Translations under genes and position numbers: made by a program
Part shown: positions 12,601-26,645 of the stretch, piece by piece
How positions within the stretch are numbered: position 1 is the stretch's first letter
Layout: each line of letters opens with the position of its first letter
DNA from: Osmia lignaria lignaria
Lineage: Eukaryota; Arthropoda; Insecta; Hymenoptera; Megachilidae
Length of the DNA stretch: 64,000 bases
NCBI RefSeq assembly: GCF_051020975.1
Contig: NC_135043.1
Span: 5,952,001 to 6,016,000, forward strand
Reading direction: 5' to 3'
The notes under the pieces: generated by a model
Databases searched by the model: none
Told to the model about the DNA's origin: nothing
What the model saw: only the letters and a program-made list of their open reading frames with translations

Positions 12601-15600
12601 TTTAATTGCCACTTTGCAGAATTAATATTTCGACTCCTTTTTAATTCAATTATTTAATTTTCTAAATTCCACATTATTTCTTCTTAAAAACATTAATTCT
12701 TTTTTTCATTTAATTATCTTCAATGACAATCTTAAAAAATTAAAATTGATCGTTAACGCGGATGATTATCAATATTCCCTGAGATAGAAGAGAAACCGAG
12801 AGTGGTAAGGCGGGAAGCAAAACGTGGCCACGAGGAAATAAATCGATCGATCGATCCTCTCGGATCCCATGAATCTCTTTCTGCTATCACGGCAAAACGA
12901 TTTCCAGGACGCGTGCAGAAAGCGGACGCCGCGACGCGAGAATGCAACGACGCCGTTCAAGAAAAGAAGGAAGAAGGAAAGCGCGCGCGAAAAGGATCCG
13001 GCTGGAGTTTTGTCGCGGCTGATACGATCACGTAGCATCCCTCTGTCCAGGGAATTCAACGCGATACATCAACTTAAATTGCAGATATCGAAGGGCGGAC
13101 GAGTGAAAAATAAATCAACCGCGAACAACGCTCGTTTCGAGTTCTTTCCGAGCTATGACGTCCGGACAGTTTCATAAACATGGCCAATTTTGAAAAAGAA
13201 ATACCGCATTGAACAATGAAAAATATTTTTTTATTTTAAATTTTATTTAAAGAGAAATTGTGTAAATATTGTTAAAGAACTCTATAACATATTATTTTAT
13301 TTAAATTCAGAAAATATCTTCTGCAATATTATTGATAAAATGGGAAGGCAAATTCATTTTTTTTAAATGTCCAATGAATGTTTATCTGAGAACGATTCGC
13401 TAAATAGAATTATTTTCCGTAAAACAAATACCACGATGGGAATTCGAAAAACGTAGCAGGTAGAAGGGCAGCAGTTATTAATAAACGCCATATCCAGCTA
13501 TTTCTACGATAGAAAAATAAAGAACTCCATTACGTGTTCTCCCCCTGGTGGACTCGGAAAAACAGGAACGAAACGTTAGATTTGTAATTTTTTCGCGTTT
13601 CTGTCCCTGTATCGAGCGTGCAGCAAACCCGACCATCGTACGGAACAAAACAAAAATAAAATATATACATACATACCTATACATGTATATACGAAGGGAA
13701 AACAGGGAGGAAAGAGTAACGAGGACCATCCTTCTTTGTTCTCTGACGGAACGTAATATTTCGAATTAAACCGTGAGCACGAGGGAAAACACGAACTGGC
13801 AGTTTGCGTGGTTTTTTTTCACGTGAAAAAGAGCCGCATATTGATCATATCGAAGGATCGACAGAATCGAATCGTCGTGTGCCTCGTTCAACACTTCTAA
13901 ACACGCTAACTGTTCCATTGTGAATTTCTGTTATTCCTGTGAATTCTATAACAGAGAGAAGTAAAAAATAATTCCGACTGGTATTGATTTTAATTCATCC
14001 GGCCAAGCTGGTGATTAGTTCGTTAGAGTTTTATTTAGAAAGTGAAGTATCGTTGAATAAAATGAACGAGAAATTGGATTTCTTCAATATTTATTTAATG
14101 AAACAGAGATTTCATACAAATTATTCGACAGCTGAACAGAAATATTCCTACGATATGCATAATTTCAACTTGGATAGATTCGAACTGTGTAAACATTCGG
14201 AGTCATGGCGTTAGTTTCTGGTTCTAGGGAACCCTAGTTCAATTTCCCCTGGACGGGGCGCTACGAAGCGTCGCAGCGTACCGTCGGTGTAACTAAAGTT
14301 GGAGAGAAACCGATCGAACGTGGAAACTCGATAGTTAGACGCATAGAAAGCTCGAAGCCGATTCAGTTCTGAAGATAATCCCCGGTTGCTCGTCGCGAGT
14401 CGAATGATGGAAGCAATTCGGTCTCGTTCGCCGCCATCTGGCCCCGTTTCCCAGAATGCTGGCAAATTAAATGGACCCATTTAAAGCGAAACGTAACTAC
14501 CTGCGTCTCCGGGGAAGCAGATCGCGAGGACGCGGCCCATGGACCTTCGTATGGCTTCACTTTATTGATATTGCCAATTTCATTTTCTTCATAAAAGAAA
14601 ACGCCGTCGAACGGTATTCGTATGACGTTACGTTGAAACGGCGAGAGAGCAGATGTGTACAAGGGCCTGAATCCACGACCCAGCGATTTCTATCCCTGTA
14701 GAGTGTGAACAAATCACGATCATTATCACCGTGTTTAATTTCTCATAGAGTAATGTGTTATAAGATTGTCACTGACTAAACGCTCTTCTTCTTAATTCAT
14801 TTTCTACCACTTCAACAAATAAATTTACAAAAATTCAAATTTTAAACAAAATTCAGAAATTACTAATTGTAATTATTTTAGCTCAATAATTAGGGTAGAT
14901 GGGTCGTTTAATCTTGGCTTCATATTTAGTTTCTATTACATTGAACGAATCCAATATATCAATTGAAAATATTAATATCGTTGCAACCAGCTGAACAGGA
15001 TGCAAACGATGCTTTAGCTTCGATACGAAATTAAGTGGGAGCAATTTACAAGAAGCGGCGTCGATTACCTAAAGCACACTCTGTTAGCTGATGTATCTAG
15101 CGAAAATGATGATACAGTGGTATCCGACTGATTTTGTTAAGTGGTTCTTGAATTTCCAGTATCTGATAGCGGAAGATTGATCTTCGACATTTGAAAGTGC
15201 ACGAAGTCCTTGCTAGTCGATTTTATTGATTGGATATGTCCGTGGCTCGATTCTCCGGAGGCTGAAAGTTGGCCGAGCAAGTTTTGAGAGTGCACCGAGC
15301 GGTTCTTGGCCGATTTTCTGCGAGCGACTTGAACGGTGAACCTTTACCAACTGAGATTTCATCTGCGATTGATGTTGCTTCCTCCGCGATTCCTACTCCG
15401 CGTCATATTGTAACTTGAATAGACTTTGGAACGAAAAAAAGAAAAGGGAGTCTAGACACATTTGATCGAACGTTCATTTCTGGAACATTTTACTTATGAT
15501 CTGATAGGTTTCGTTCTTTGATTAATGAATATTTTTATTATTACTAGAGTAGACTCTTGATAATTTACCGCTCGTTAACTTTCGACAGACGGCTATTTCC

Positions 15601-16630
15601 GAGTAAGCGTGGAGGGCAACAGACGTCTGCAGAAAGTTAGGAAGCGGCAAGTTATCGAGAGGCTACTGCATTTTAAATCTTTGATGAGAAAAATGGAAAA
15701 AGTAGAGAAGTAATTGATACACTTAATAATAGAATCAACTTAAACTTATCCGAACTTCGTAACCTTACAAATTTTCCAACTTTCCTTTCAGCAAGTCACA
15801 CATTTACCCATGGAATTTTAAACTTCTTACCACTTGTAATTCTTCCAACCGACACTTTTCAAAAACTCCCTTCATTCAAAAAAGAGAAGACCGTGAAAAG
15901 ATTTCGATTCAGTTTTTTAAAGAAAATTTTATTTAACAAAGATGTAAGTTGAAGTAATTTTTCGAGCGTTCAATAAAAGATTCAATATACTTATTCAACA
16001 ATCTCGACGCGTTTTATCTTGAAAAAGGGTCATTATTTTCTGTAATGTTTGAAACGTAATTTACCTAACGCCAGCCCCACGCGTTCTGCCCGGGCTCATC
16101 CCCGCGAAACGTGCTGTTTCGGTCATTTTTCATCGTCCTTCGCGGCCAATTCGAGCCCGCGGAACCCGGGTTTCGGATGGTCGCGTTAAAAAATTAACCG
16201 GCGTGACAACGGTTGTGAAAGCCAACCGCGTGTCCGGCCTTTTTCCATATCTATATTTCATCCGATTCGGCCTGGAAAACACGTCTCCGTCGAGGAAATG
16301 GCATCCGAACCGATTCTATTATATATCATCGGAAATTTCAACGATCCCGCGCATGATGCTGGCTAACGTTGCAAAACAGAGAGGAAATATGATAAAAATG
16401 TCGCTTGCCGTGGGATTACAATTCATTTTAAAATGGCACCATTTCAAACAAGATAAAACGATGTATTTTGTACATCGATACGATTCTGCTGATTATATCT
16501 GACCGATGAGATTGAATAGAGGTGAATTCGAAAACTGTTTAGGATCGATATACAAAATTTCCAATATGTAAGGATCGAGAAGCACGAGGTGGGAGTGGAT
16601 GACCGGAAGTTCTCAGCGATACGGGCCACC
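9680..16630. other. Non-coding DNA, no gene seen
   Basis: AT-rich DNA alternates with CpG-rich patches, for example 12.0-12.4, 12.8-13.15 and 16.06-16.35 kb. A CGATCGATCGATCC cluster lies near 12,842 and a TA(CA/TA) microsatellite-like run near 13,660-13,695. Open frames in the CpG-rich patches overlap on both strands. No splice-flanked exon, tRNA or rRNA was recognised. Confidence 0.55.
15547..15572 (+). mobile_element. Possible diverged CAGTAGACTC-type terminus
   Basis: The words AGTAGACTCT, TGATAATTTA and CCGC line up loosely with the transposon terminus at 8,357. There is no clear TA flank and no matching interior, so this may be chance. Confidence 0.25.
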
Positions 16631-16705
16631 TCGAGGATCTGGATATTTCCGATGCTCTCCGAGACTCGAGGGGTTTCCGATGATTTCCGAGAACTCGAAA
16701 AGTTC
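16631..16705 (+). repeat. Degenerate 29-35-bp tandem repeat
   Basis: Units beginning TCGAGG or TCGAAA start at about 16,631, 16,666 and 16,695, each followed by TTTCCGATG and CTCCGAGA-like or TTTCCGAGA words. Similar CTCGAGGAACT words recur near 16,773 and 16,915 without a regular period. The repetition accounts for the repetitive peptide seen in the minus-strand open frame here. Confidence 0.45.
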
Positions 16706-16709
16706 TTAA

Positions 16710-18645
16710 GGTCCCTATGGATTCCCGGATACAATGGCTTTCCAAGATTTTCTCCGTGGTTTCCATAGTGTATCTATAAGACTCGAGGAACTCCTCTAAA
16801 TTTCACGAATCGTGTGATCCGCAAGTTTTATGGAATTTTCAATTAACATTCTAGTAGTTAAGAGAAAATAGTTTACTTTGAAGTTTCTATATTATTCTGA
16901 ATCGTTGGAGAACTTCGAGGAATCAGTAGAACTTAAGAATTTTCCATGTACGTATGGTTGGCTTGAAATTCTCAAAACTTCTAGTGATACGTTTCGTTTC
17001 GACGAGTCGGTTTAGTGTAATTTACGAAAATTGTTGACAAAACTGAATAGCATCGTAACTGGTTTTTGATTCAACCGTGATGGGGCATAAATTTCACGGA
17101 CGCGTAGGTGGAAACAGAATGAAAACACTTAAACATGCATCAAGCACACTCGTCGAAACGGACGGTTCTGTATTTATATTTTATCCTCGTATCTGGCCGA
17201 CAGCCGTCCTCAGCTTGGCTCATATTTTATGTATAGGTGCGTATAATGTCCCCCGAGTTGGCCGACGCGTTACGATGTATGTACCCGCGAAATTTTGCAA
17301 ATTTCCAACACCTGCGCCAGTTTTGAATTTCATTTTTCCCTACCAGTTTGTCGCGGAATTTTCAAAACGTGTATATTTAAAACATTAGATCTCTAAATTT
17401 AAGAGTGATTTATATTTTCAACTTTTAATTAAATAACAAGCTAGCAAATATTCAGTAGCTTTTAACAGAAAATAAAGCAGAAAGCCATTTGAGTGGTTTT
17501 TAGGAAAAAAACTAGAAAATCTTAGTGATGGTTAATTTCAAATAACCCGCGAAGTACCTGCAAAACTCCCCCTAAAATACATTGACATTTACTTTCATTG
17601 AAATTTCATCATTTTCAACATTTCATATTCTCAGACAGCTTTGAGTTTTAAAAGTACATTAAGCCGGGCTGTGCCTCGAAGCGACGGATTAATACCTTTC
17701 AGAATACTATTTCTTGGCAAGAATAAGAAAAGGAGAAAGAAGTAAGGTGAATCGTTTCTTTAAGACTCTCGGTACAACATAGCGGCTAGGAGTGCCATAA
17801 AACGTACAATACTTAACCCGGAGCCATAGAAATTCAAAGTAGTCAGGGGTAGTAGCGTATCACTCAGGTCTCGATATAAAAACTGTCCGAGGTGGTTTCC
17901 CTATCGCGGGGTCATAGCTCCGGGGCTGAAGATCGCGTAATGTCGGAAAAGTTGCTCGTAAAGATCCGGAGCGTTAAACGTTCCTTTTGCTGGAAGGTGG
18001 CCGCTCGTAAAATACCATCAGTTTCGGGAATCGACGCGGCGATCATTACAACGAAAACTGGCGAGGAGTTAATGGAAGATAACGGTCCATTAAGGGATCG
18101 CTCTGTTTGTGCCCGTTAAATTGATTTGCAAATAAAAAAGTTCCCCCCTCGGAAACTCTCATCCCCCTTCCGTTATCCGCTTTCTGCGTTGATGGATACG
18201 CATAACCCTCTGCTTTAGCCGTGTTCTATTTGTTTCCGCCCTTCTAGCTGCACCCCTTTCGAATCGAGAGAAAAAAAAAAAGATAAATGGGATTTATACG
18301 GCGCTTGAATCATGGAACTACTTTATTTCGAGTATTTCAAATGTTTCTCGTGTTAATCAGACCGCTTACAGTGTACACTTATGTTTTTTTTTTTTTTGCT
18401 AGTTAATTGCATCATTTTTCAAGCATCTCGCACGTGAAACAGAGAGTGGAGGAAGGAGAGTTTTAGTCGGGTTTAAACATTTGGGTCAGTAATTAACGAA
18501 TAATGATAACGAGAGTCACTTATCTGTTTTAATTAAGTTGGATGGTTTGAGAATAAGGAAAGGTAGAAAATACGGGACGAGAGAGAATATTAAAATTATA
18601 TTAGATATTCGAGAATAGAAAATTGAAGCTTGTTAGAAAATTCAT
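16710..18645. other. Non-coding DNA, no gene seen
   Basis: Mixed composition, with poly-A and poly-T runs near 18,270-18,400. Open frames at 17.08-17.39 and 17.89-18.12 kb have no recognisable domain and no supporting splice or start context. Confidence 0.5.
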
Positions 18646-18680
18646 TTCTTGCAGCTCTCTCCATGGTCCGCCAATCCTAG
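18646..18680 (+). mobile_element. TTAA-type short repeat, copy 2 (core only)
   Basis: The 18-base core CTCTCTCCATGGTCCGCC is perfect, but the usual AAATTGGGG before it and GGTTAA after it are lost. The contrast between a perfect core and absent flanks is notable. Confidence 0.65.
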
Positions 18681-21600
18681 CATTGAATGCAAAGTTCGTA
18701 TCGTTATAGTAACAAACATTGTACAATCAACAGTTCGTTTTAAACCTTTAACAAATCAGTTTTATTCATTTATAGCAACACTTATGAATATTAAAACTGT
18801 AATACTTGGAAAAATTGAAGATTCTAAAAGCTTGTAAACTATTTCCTAATCTCAGTGCAAATTTTCTCTATCTACTGGTTAAATCTTTTAGGGTCGTCCC
18901 TTTTTCCCCGGCTGATCCTTTAATTTCTCAAAATCCAAATTACACCGAACGTCTGTCCAGACACAATTTAAATCTAATTACTCGCAGTCCATTTCGTTGA
19001 CGAAGCGTACGTCGACCGCAACACGAGCTGCCGACCCGACGAATCACGAGACGGCTGAAAAGCTGCGACTCGAAATTTAAGTAGTTCAAAATTTCTCCCC
19101 GGTGCTTATTCGTGGAATATTCATGAGGCAACGTTGAGATTCTACGGGTGTAAAGTCTTCCGCAAGATGATACAAACGCGACTGCATTATTTATAAACGG
19201 GATACGCTTAGCTCGAGAATCATGCCTCAACTTTGTTTCAACGTGTTTCGTGCATCGTGGGCCACTTTTGAAACATGTTTTCGATTTGCTGTAACTGGCA
19301 ACCTATCATTTTTAATTGCGAATATTTATGAAAATTTTATGCAGTTATTTTCAATAAACTTTGAGTTTTAAAATGGTTAAAATGAGTTTTCATGAAATTG
19401 TGCCAGAATCTTGATTTGTTTTTCAATTCTCGATTTACTGTAAAACTTAATCTTTCAAACGTTCTTATTTTTTTTGAAAAAAATAGGGTGGATCGCGTCA
19501 ATCAAATAACGCTGACGCACAAACCCGATGAAATGACGACGGCCAAACATAGTCGGTCAGTTTGCGCCGGACGAAACGTTTCGTTGAATCAACAAAATAA
19601 TCCTGGCTGTATCGTGCTTTGATGACGAACCGTGAACTGGAACGTCATAATTCGTGCGTTCGATTATTAATCGATGCGTGTTCCATGCGGTTTGGAGGGT
19701 TGTTAAATTTGCGGCCTTTCCGAAATTTCGCCGATGGATATTTGTGTCGTGTTTTAATTGCAACTGGAACGTTTAAAAAGAGGACGGTGAAACTTTGAAA
19801 CGAACACTAATTTGTGGTTGTGAAATATTTCTATGGTATCGTTGGAAAATAATAATTTAATCTCCTCTGTTATTTTATTAATAAACCAAGTTTGTTAACG
19901 AAGGGAGTCCTCAAACATTCGACAAACCCCGGGTCTCAGAAATCTTAGTTCGCTCCTGAACAAACTCCATCTTCAAGATTTCTTACTTTAATTTCAGCAG
20001 ACTTAAAAAATACCAAGGTATCTTTCACTGTGACACATTTAATTCTACCCAGCAACAACTCATCGCAGGACACTTTCGAGGATTTGCAGCAACAGTGTAG
20101 AAACAAGAATACATTATCTGGTGGAAGAAAAAAAAAAAAGGAAAAGAAACCTTAAGGTGATTCGAATCCCTCCACGGAAGAATAAATGATATCTACATCC
20201 GCGTAAATCTTCTTCAACGATATTTCTCCGTGACACTGAGAGTCTCGAAAGACGATGTGCCGGTAATCAAGCTGACCCAACATTCATCTCCTCTAATGAA
20301 TCTCATTCCCGTTGCAAAAACCGACAATAACAACGGCTCCTCGAGCTCCTCACGAAACGATCGTTCATTTTTTACGAATTTCGTACAGCTCCACCCTCGG
20401 GTAATCGCGTAGAGCTGCCGTCGGAGGAACGATTTTTCAAAGCGTCCCGTCGTGTCCCCGCTATTTATACGGGTCTCTCAATTTGACGCGTCGATCGAAA
20501 CCCGACGCCAATTTCTCCAACGATATGCTCCCTACGTTCCTCGCATTTGTTATTTGTCGTTGAGCAATTGGACTGAATCGGGGTACGAATCATGCTCGAG
20601 GCGAAAAGTCTAGAAACAGGTGTTACACGAGTTAAAACGGTTATATAACACCTACAAATTTCAAAAAATTTTATTTTTTACTTCTTGGATCAATAATTTT
20701 ACATTTTAAAATTGATTTCTTGAAAATTCAAGCGTTTTAAGAGCACTATCTAAAGTACCGAGGAAAGTGGACTTCCTTAGGGAAAATGGTGATATTCTAA
20801 AAACCTTAATTTTGAAGATATTGATATTAAGAGTGATTTAGAAGAAAAATAATACAATTTGCTCGGTACATGGATAAATAATGACAAAAGCCTTTCCTTT
20901 TATTTTGTATCTCGATTATAAGTTGATCTAATTATCATATTTCATTCTGTTGCATTGCAATCACGTTAATTACAGCACATTACAATTCTTGCAATTAGAA
21001 AGGGTGTTATAGAAACTTTCAAGTGTTATTTCCATTGATCTAATTCTCGTGTTTCATCCATTCCGGTTACAAGTAGAACGACGTTCCTGGTGTGCACGAT
21101 CCTCGACTCGAGCACGATTCCCAGAGGTTCAGTGGCGCGACTTGTGAGCCACTCTTTCCCCAAGTCCTCGACCGCAGACGTAAACACCGACGTGTGTCAC
21201 TCAAACGGAGCCTCGGTTACTTACAAACGCGTATGCTTTCCACGGAATTCTCCGCACTTGTTTGCGGCCGACCTTTAGCCCTTTTCCCTCGTCTCCGTCA
21301 AAGGAATAGCTCCTTCGTATTCAACTGGGACCAACCGTGACTTGATCGTTCCAGTTTGACTGATTGGACGGAAGAAATGAAGTAAATTGGGGAGGATTAT
21401 CTGAGAGAAATGATGATTGATTTTTGGTCATCTTAGGGGTGAGATGTAGGATCTTTATTTGGAAAAACAGAGACAAGATTTTATTCTGGAATGAAAAGTA
21501 AGAAACTACCCCTTTTGAGAAAATAAGAAAAATCTTTAAAATAGTACGCCTTCATTGTACAGTCATAATTGTGCTAATTACACATATGACGTTTCTCTCC

Positions 21601-22521
21601 ACATTTATTCGTCTAATATGCGTTCACGTACTGAACACGAACAATGCTCATAATGTTCCATTAAACAATTATCATTCATTAAATTAATTTAAAAGAAAAT
21701 GTCAGGGAATCAGTGTTAATGTGAAACGTATAAATTTACTTGAAAAACTGCAGAAGTAGTCCCATAAAATGGAAGTGTATTATTTTTTGCTACTTTCCAA
21801 GCGAAAGAAAGCAAAACAGTTCTTAAAATATCTCATGCGCTATCTCGACATGTACGTTGAAAACTTTTTCGCTGCATAATGAGATAAAGTTTTCTTTTCT
21901 TTTTAAATTACGCAAGTAAAAATATGAACCTTGCAAAAATTATCCCTCGCTGATTTTCGTCTACCCTATGCAAATGTACTTACATATTATTCTATGTCTA
22001 TGATCTGAGTTACCATTCTGAAATTTTACTCGTCCTTTTCGTCAAACAGAAAAGTAAACTTCAGCCTGTGGAACATTATAAATTAATTGCAATCAAATGC
22101 TTTTTCCCTGGACAAAACATACGACTAAACTTTCGTTCACCTCTCAATTGTAATCCTTCGTTGAACCGTGATATTCGTGTTCAGCTGAATTCAGTTACAC
22201 GTGCGGTATTAGCCATCGAATAGCAGCCATCAAAATCGTCGAAATGTAAATTTACTGTAAATGACAGAACGGCTGACAGTCAGTCGATGATAATTATACC
22301 TGCCACGTCCTCGCCAATTTCACTTCCCCTGCAATCCATTAAAATTATCCGCTGTCGCGATCAACCGACCGTCTCGTCGACCGATCTGCAAAGGTGTGTA
22401 GAAGGGCTTCTTTATTGATGCTTGATTGCTCGTTAAACGAGGCCAATAAATTCAAACATGGACCACCATGAATTTGTGGATTTCTTTAGACACTAAATAA
22501 CACTTGATCAGTTTTAAATTA
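18681..22521. other. Non-coding DNA, no gene seen
   Basis: No exon or RNA gene was recognised. A short hairpin near 20,627-20,660 (AGGTGTTA ... TAACACCT) has only an 8-bp stem and is not microRNA-like. CpG-rich patches lie at 18.95-19.2, 20.2-20.5 and 21.08-21.35 kb. Confidence 0.5.
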
Positions 22522-22603
22522 TTAAAACTGCGGACCCTGGAGAGAGCCTCAATTTTAATCGAATTTTATGTTTCTGATTATTTTATATTTAACTTCAAGT
22601 TAG
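22522..22603 (-). mobile_element. TTAA-type short repeat, copy 3 (minus)
   Basis: Read on the minus strand the core is CTCTCTCCAGGGTCCGCA, with AAAATTGAGG before it. TTAA occurs at the core-side edge (22522-22525). The far edge reads TTCAAGTTAG, close to the TTCAAGGGTTAA expected from other copies, so most of the element may be present at about 82 bp. Confidence 0.65.
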
Positions 22604-25600
22604 TATCCCTGTGTACGTTTTAAAAAAATATTATGGAACGGAAAATTTCAATAATATTCAAATTTTGAATAATAATGCAGCGATGAAAATAAAAGTAATC
22701 TGTACGCAATCTATCCGACAAGGGAGACTCGTCTCGCCGCAATGCAATCAACTGTTCAAATAAGACGTGGTTCGACGCAATCGCATTGTTATCGGTCGAA
22801 TTGGAGTAGAAAATCGATAGTGGGCGAATAATTGGCGGAAAGCAGCATCGAAACAACATTAACGGACGCGTTTATTTCCCGAGTCTATTGAAAGACGCGT
22901 AACACGATGGATCGTGCAAGAAATAGAAGCCTTGGGCTCGGCTTTTACCGCATTAAATTCAAAGTGAATCGTCGTTGCAGAATGTTCTTGCCGGGAAACG
23001 TTTCTTGCCGAACAACGTTTCTTGCCGAACCGTTTCCGTTATCAGCTCGCCGGGGCCGGGCATTAAGACCCAGCCGAGGCGAACCGAGCGCGCAGAGCCA
23101 CGAACTTTCCCTAAATTACAACGGGGCGAGGAAAATCTTCGTCTTAATTTCAAAGTTTTTGCTGCATCTAACATCGATATACCATTAAAAAGTTAGATAA
23201 GATGTTCCGGGAGATTAAGATCACCGGGTAAATCAGGAGAAAGCAGCCGGGATGGAAGAGAAATGGGGGAATACTGAAAATTTTGAAATTATTCTTGAAA
23301 TTTTATTGCAACACAATTTTTTTCGAGTTAATTAATTTTTTGGACATACCACCTTTTGCCTGAAAACCTTTTAAAAACTCAATTTTCTTACGTGCAAATT
23401 GTCATAACTTTGTGGATTTTCCAATTAAGAATCAAACTAATTAGATATTATATTTCAATTTTTCAGTTTGGTGAAGGTCCAATTCTCCATTTTGTTTTCA
23501 AATCAATATTAAATACTTAGAAATTCGTTTGCTATAAAAATTGTCCATTTAATTTCTGATAAATAGTTCAGAAAAAAAAGGATCATTAGTCATTGCAATT
23601 GCATAAATTTCCAAAATGAACACCGTGTGTCTGGTTCCAGTGGTTGTTTCCGGTTAAATTGTTATTAGTGGGCGTCTGAAATTTACGACAGGAAGCACTC
23701 ATTCTTCTGGCAATCAGTGTGCAATACTAACAATACTTGCAAGTAAGATGCAACTGCAGCCACGACGTTTCCAGTTGCAAAGTTCGCGGCGGTAAAGTTG
23801 GGAAACTTTAAGCTTCGCTAACCCGAAGTTTTCTCGTTTGTCTGGAATAAAAGGAAACGCGTTATTGTTGCCCTATTTTTCTTCATTTTATCCCTTCCCA
23901 ACATCCACCCCGCGTTACATATTGCGTTTTAATGTTATTACATTAACATAACATAAATCCAGTTGTTTTCAGTATACGTAAAATGAATCTCGTACATCTT
24001 CCCCTTTGATGAAAATTAATTTCTAACTAAAATTGTTAAAACATTTTGCAGTTTAGATAACTTTGTTAAGAAGTTTACAAAATTTCAGTAAAATCAGTGA
24101 CATTCTTTCTAGGTCAACCTGTGTTATTCTCGCGTGTAGACAGGGGTGAGCAGAGATTCTTGTTTCTAATTGAATACGGAGTCGAAACAAAGTTAGATAA
24201 ATGGCTTAAATGGTAATCATGAAGGATGCCCGGCTAAAGTTCAATAAATCCTGAAACAGCAGCATCCGGTGCCCGAGCGAACGATTGCATTGCATCCAAG
24301 ATACAAGATAAATATTTCCAATCGAAGCTCTCTGTTCTAGATATCTCTAAATACAAAATACCGTCGCGAAAAATCGCGATTGAATTATTTATTGCTTTTG
24401 TCTCTCATATTCAGCACGGGATTAAATATTATTTAATTTTATTTCGAATCAATTTCAATTCTTGAAAGGGGCTTTGGGGCTTCAGGAATCTTAATTCGGT
24501 CCTGTTCATACTTTGAATATTTATAGTGTTTTGATAAGAAAGAAGAAGAAGAAGAAGGCAGATACTTTGATTGAATTTTATTTAAACCGGTGCTAACGCA
24601 CTCCTATGGGAAATATTAATACACTGGTATCAGGAAGGCGATGTTGCTTGTAAGTTTCAGTATCACAAATTAAAGCCTTTGCATAATTATTCTAATATTT
24701 CTTTGATCTTTGAATATTCATCGTGAGCAGATCAAACTATGATGAGTTTCGCTAGCAGAATAAATAATAAGAGGTATATACCTAGAAATACATTTAACTT
24801 ACCCCTGTTATTTAACATTCAATGAATTTTAACTAAATCCATAATTTATCGATCAATTTTGTTTATAGAAACAATTTCATTTCCTGATTTTAAATTCTCT
24901 TATCATTAAAAAGTTAAATTAATAAAGTAACAGAATCATTGAATGAGAAAATATTTTGACAACTAATCGGTAATTAATTAATTATATCATAATTATGTTA
25001 CATTGTAATTAAGCTTCCATGAATCATTGGTGTTCTAGAACAAGATACCCCTTTTCGTTAGATAATATAACAGAATGTTTAGATAGCAGTGTGTACTTAT
25101 TAATAGACTAATCTAACACGAATGCACCTAATGAAAGCTCAGATAACAGAGGATGTACTACCTAAGAGATTCTACCGAATAATCTGCAACTAAACTGCCA
25201 TCTAATTCAAACACCCAACGATCGTATCGTAACAACAAACCCTAATAACCCTTAGAACACGTTAGGAGAGCCATTATCAGGTTACAATCAGTACTCGAGA
25301 CTTAGTTACTAATTAACTGATTCGAGAGAAAAAAGTATTAGAAAAATTAATTTTCTGCTATTTGTTTGCATCAAACGATGCTTATGATAAAAAATAAACG
25401 ATCCAGGTAATAAATAATTATGTAAGGAAAGAAATATACAGATGGTGAATCAAGATGGCAATCTAGGTCCTAATGTTTCCCAGATGTACTATCAGCCGCA
25501 ATATAATTGGGTCGTAAAAAACAGGGGTAACATTTAAATCCATCTGAGGTGAAGTGCTCGACCATTTGGTGCATGGTCTGCTCGAGAGAGCTCGATAGTT

Positions 25601-26645
25601 AAATAGAGAGCTGCATCTCTGACGCCACTCAAAGCGTCGCGACGCCAGTTTTAGAGTTATTAGAGTCACTTTAGGGTAGACTAAATGAACGGTTTAGGAC
25701 TTTTTAACCAGTGGCAAATTTCTTTATTCTCAAAATTAAAAATTTTCTTCAATTTTCCTTGCTAGACAACCTTCTGAAGGGGTTGATGATTTAGAGGGTA
25801 GTTGAATTTAAAGAATTAAAGGTGTATCGTAATGGCAACCTAGAAATTAATTCCTGTATTTATTATCAGCACAATAAATTTCATTGTACAGATAATAAAT
25901 AGCTCGAGAGATTTTTATCTCCCGCGGCATTGAACTTGAGAACTGGTTTAATTAGATAAACGCAACGTATCCATCTATCCTCCTTAATGATTCCCCGTGA
26001 AAACATCAGCGTCAAACGCGGCAATTTACGAGGCCATAAACGAGCCGATAAAATCGTGTATAACGTGCACCCGAAACACGAAACGCGGACATTGGAATGA
26101 AGACGAGTTGGGCGCAACGGGGAATATCAATTAGGTTATGACGAATAAACTTTTCTAATTACGTGGCCGAGCGCAGCCTTCTGATGGGAGTCCTCGGCCC
26201 GCCGACTAATTGCCGGCCTCTGTTTCTGCACCTGTACCCAGGTATCTTGCATCCGAAACTAACCTGCTTTGCATGTTGCATGTTGCACCAAGCGCATCGG
26301 ACCGGCTAGAAGGAGAAAGAGATATATGTATATAGTGAATAACGACTTGAATGAAGGGAAGGAGTAAGTGAATGAACCGAGATACAAGTAACGTAGTCGG
26401 AAACCGAGTGATTCAATGAAACCCGGAGACAATGATAGAACGAGAGAGTAAATGAAACGGTAAATGAAAAGGAGAAAAATTGAGAAAATAAAGAACGAAA
26501 GATGAACGACTGTCAGCAAGACGGCTTCATATATTTTTTAATTAATAGTGGGGAAAATCGATATGTTTGCCTCAAAATTAATCTTCCAATGTTGTATTAA
26601 AGCTTCTTTTTTTATTTTAAATTGAAGTACACAGGTACAGGTTTA
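22604..26645. other. Non-coding DNA, no gene seen
   Basis: Includes the 17-bp tandem at 22,997, an AAG microsatellite-like run near 24,540-24,557, a CpG-rich patch at 22.9-23.1 kb and another at 26.0-26.3 kb containing TTGCATG three times in tandem (26,269-26,289, last unit degenerate). The purine-rich stretch 26.3-26.5 kb gives a spurious minus-strand frame. No exon was recognised. Confidence 0.5.
22997..23030 (+). repeat. 17-bp exact tandem duplication
   Basis: AACGTTTCTTGCCGAAC occurs twice back to back without a mismatch. A degenerate third unit (GTTCTTGCCGGGAA) lies just before it. The surrounding 150 bases are CpG-rich. Confidence 0.85.

Noticed and set aside
20627..20660. Hairpin AGGTGTTA ... 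TAACACCT as a microRNA precursor
   Set aside because: The stem is only about 8 bp, too short for a microRNA hairpin.
26228..26250. CAG joined to GTATCT near 26,242 as a further recursive site
   Set aside because: The pyrimidine tract is interrupted and GTATCT is a poor donor.
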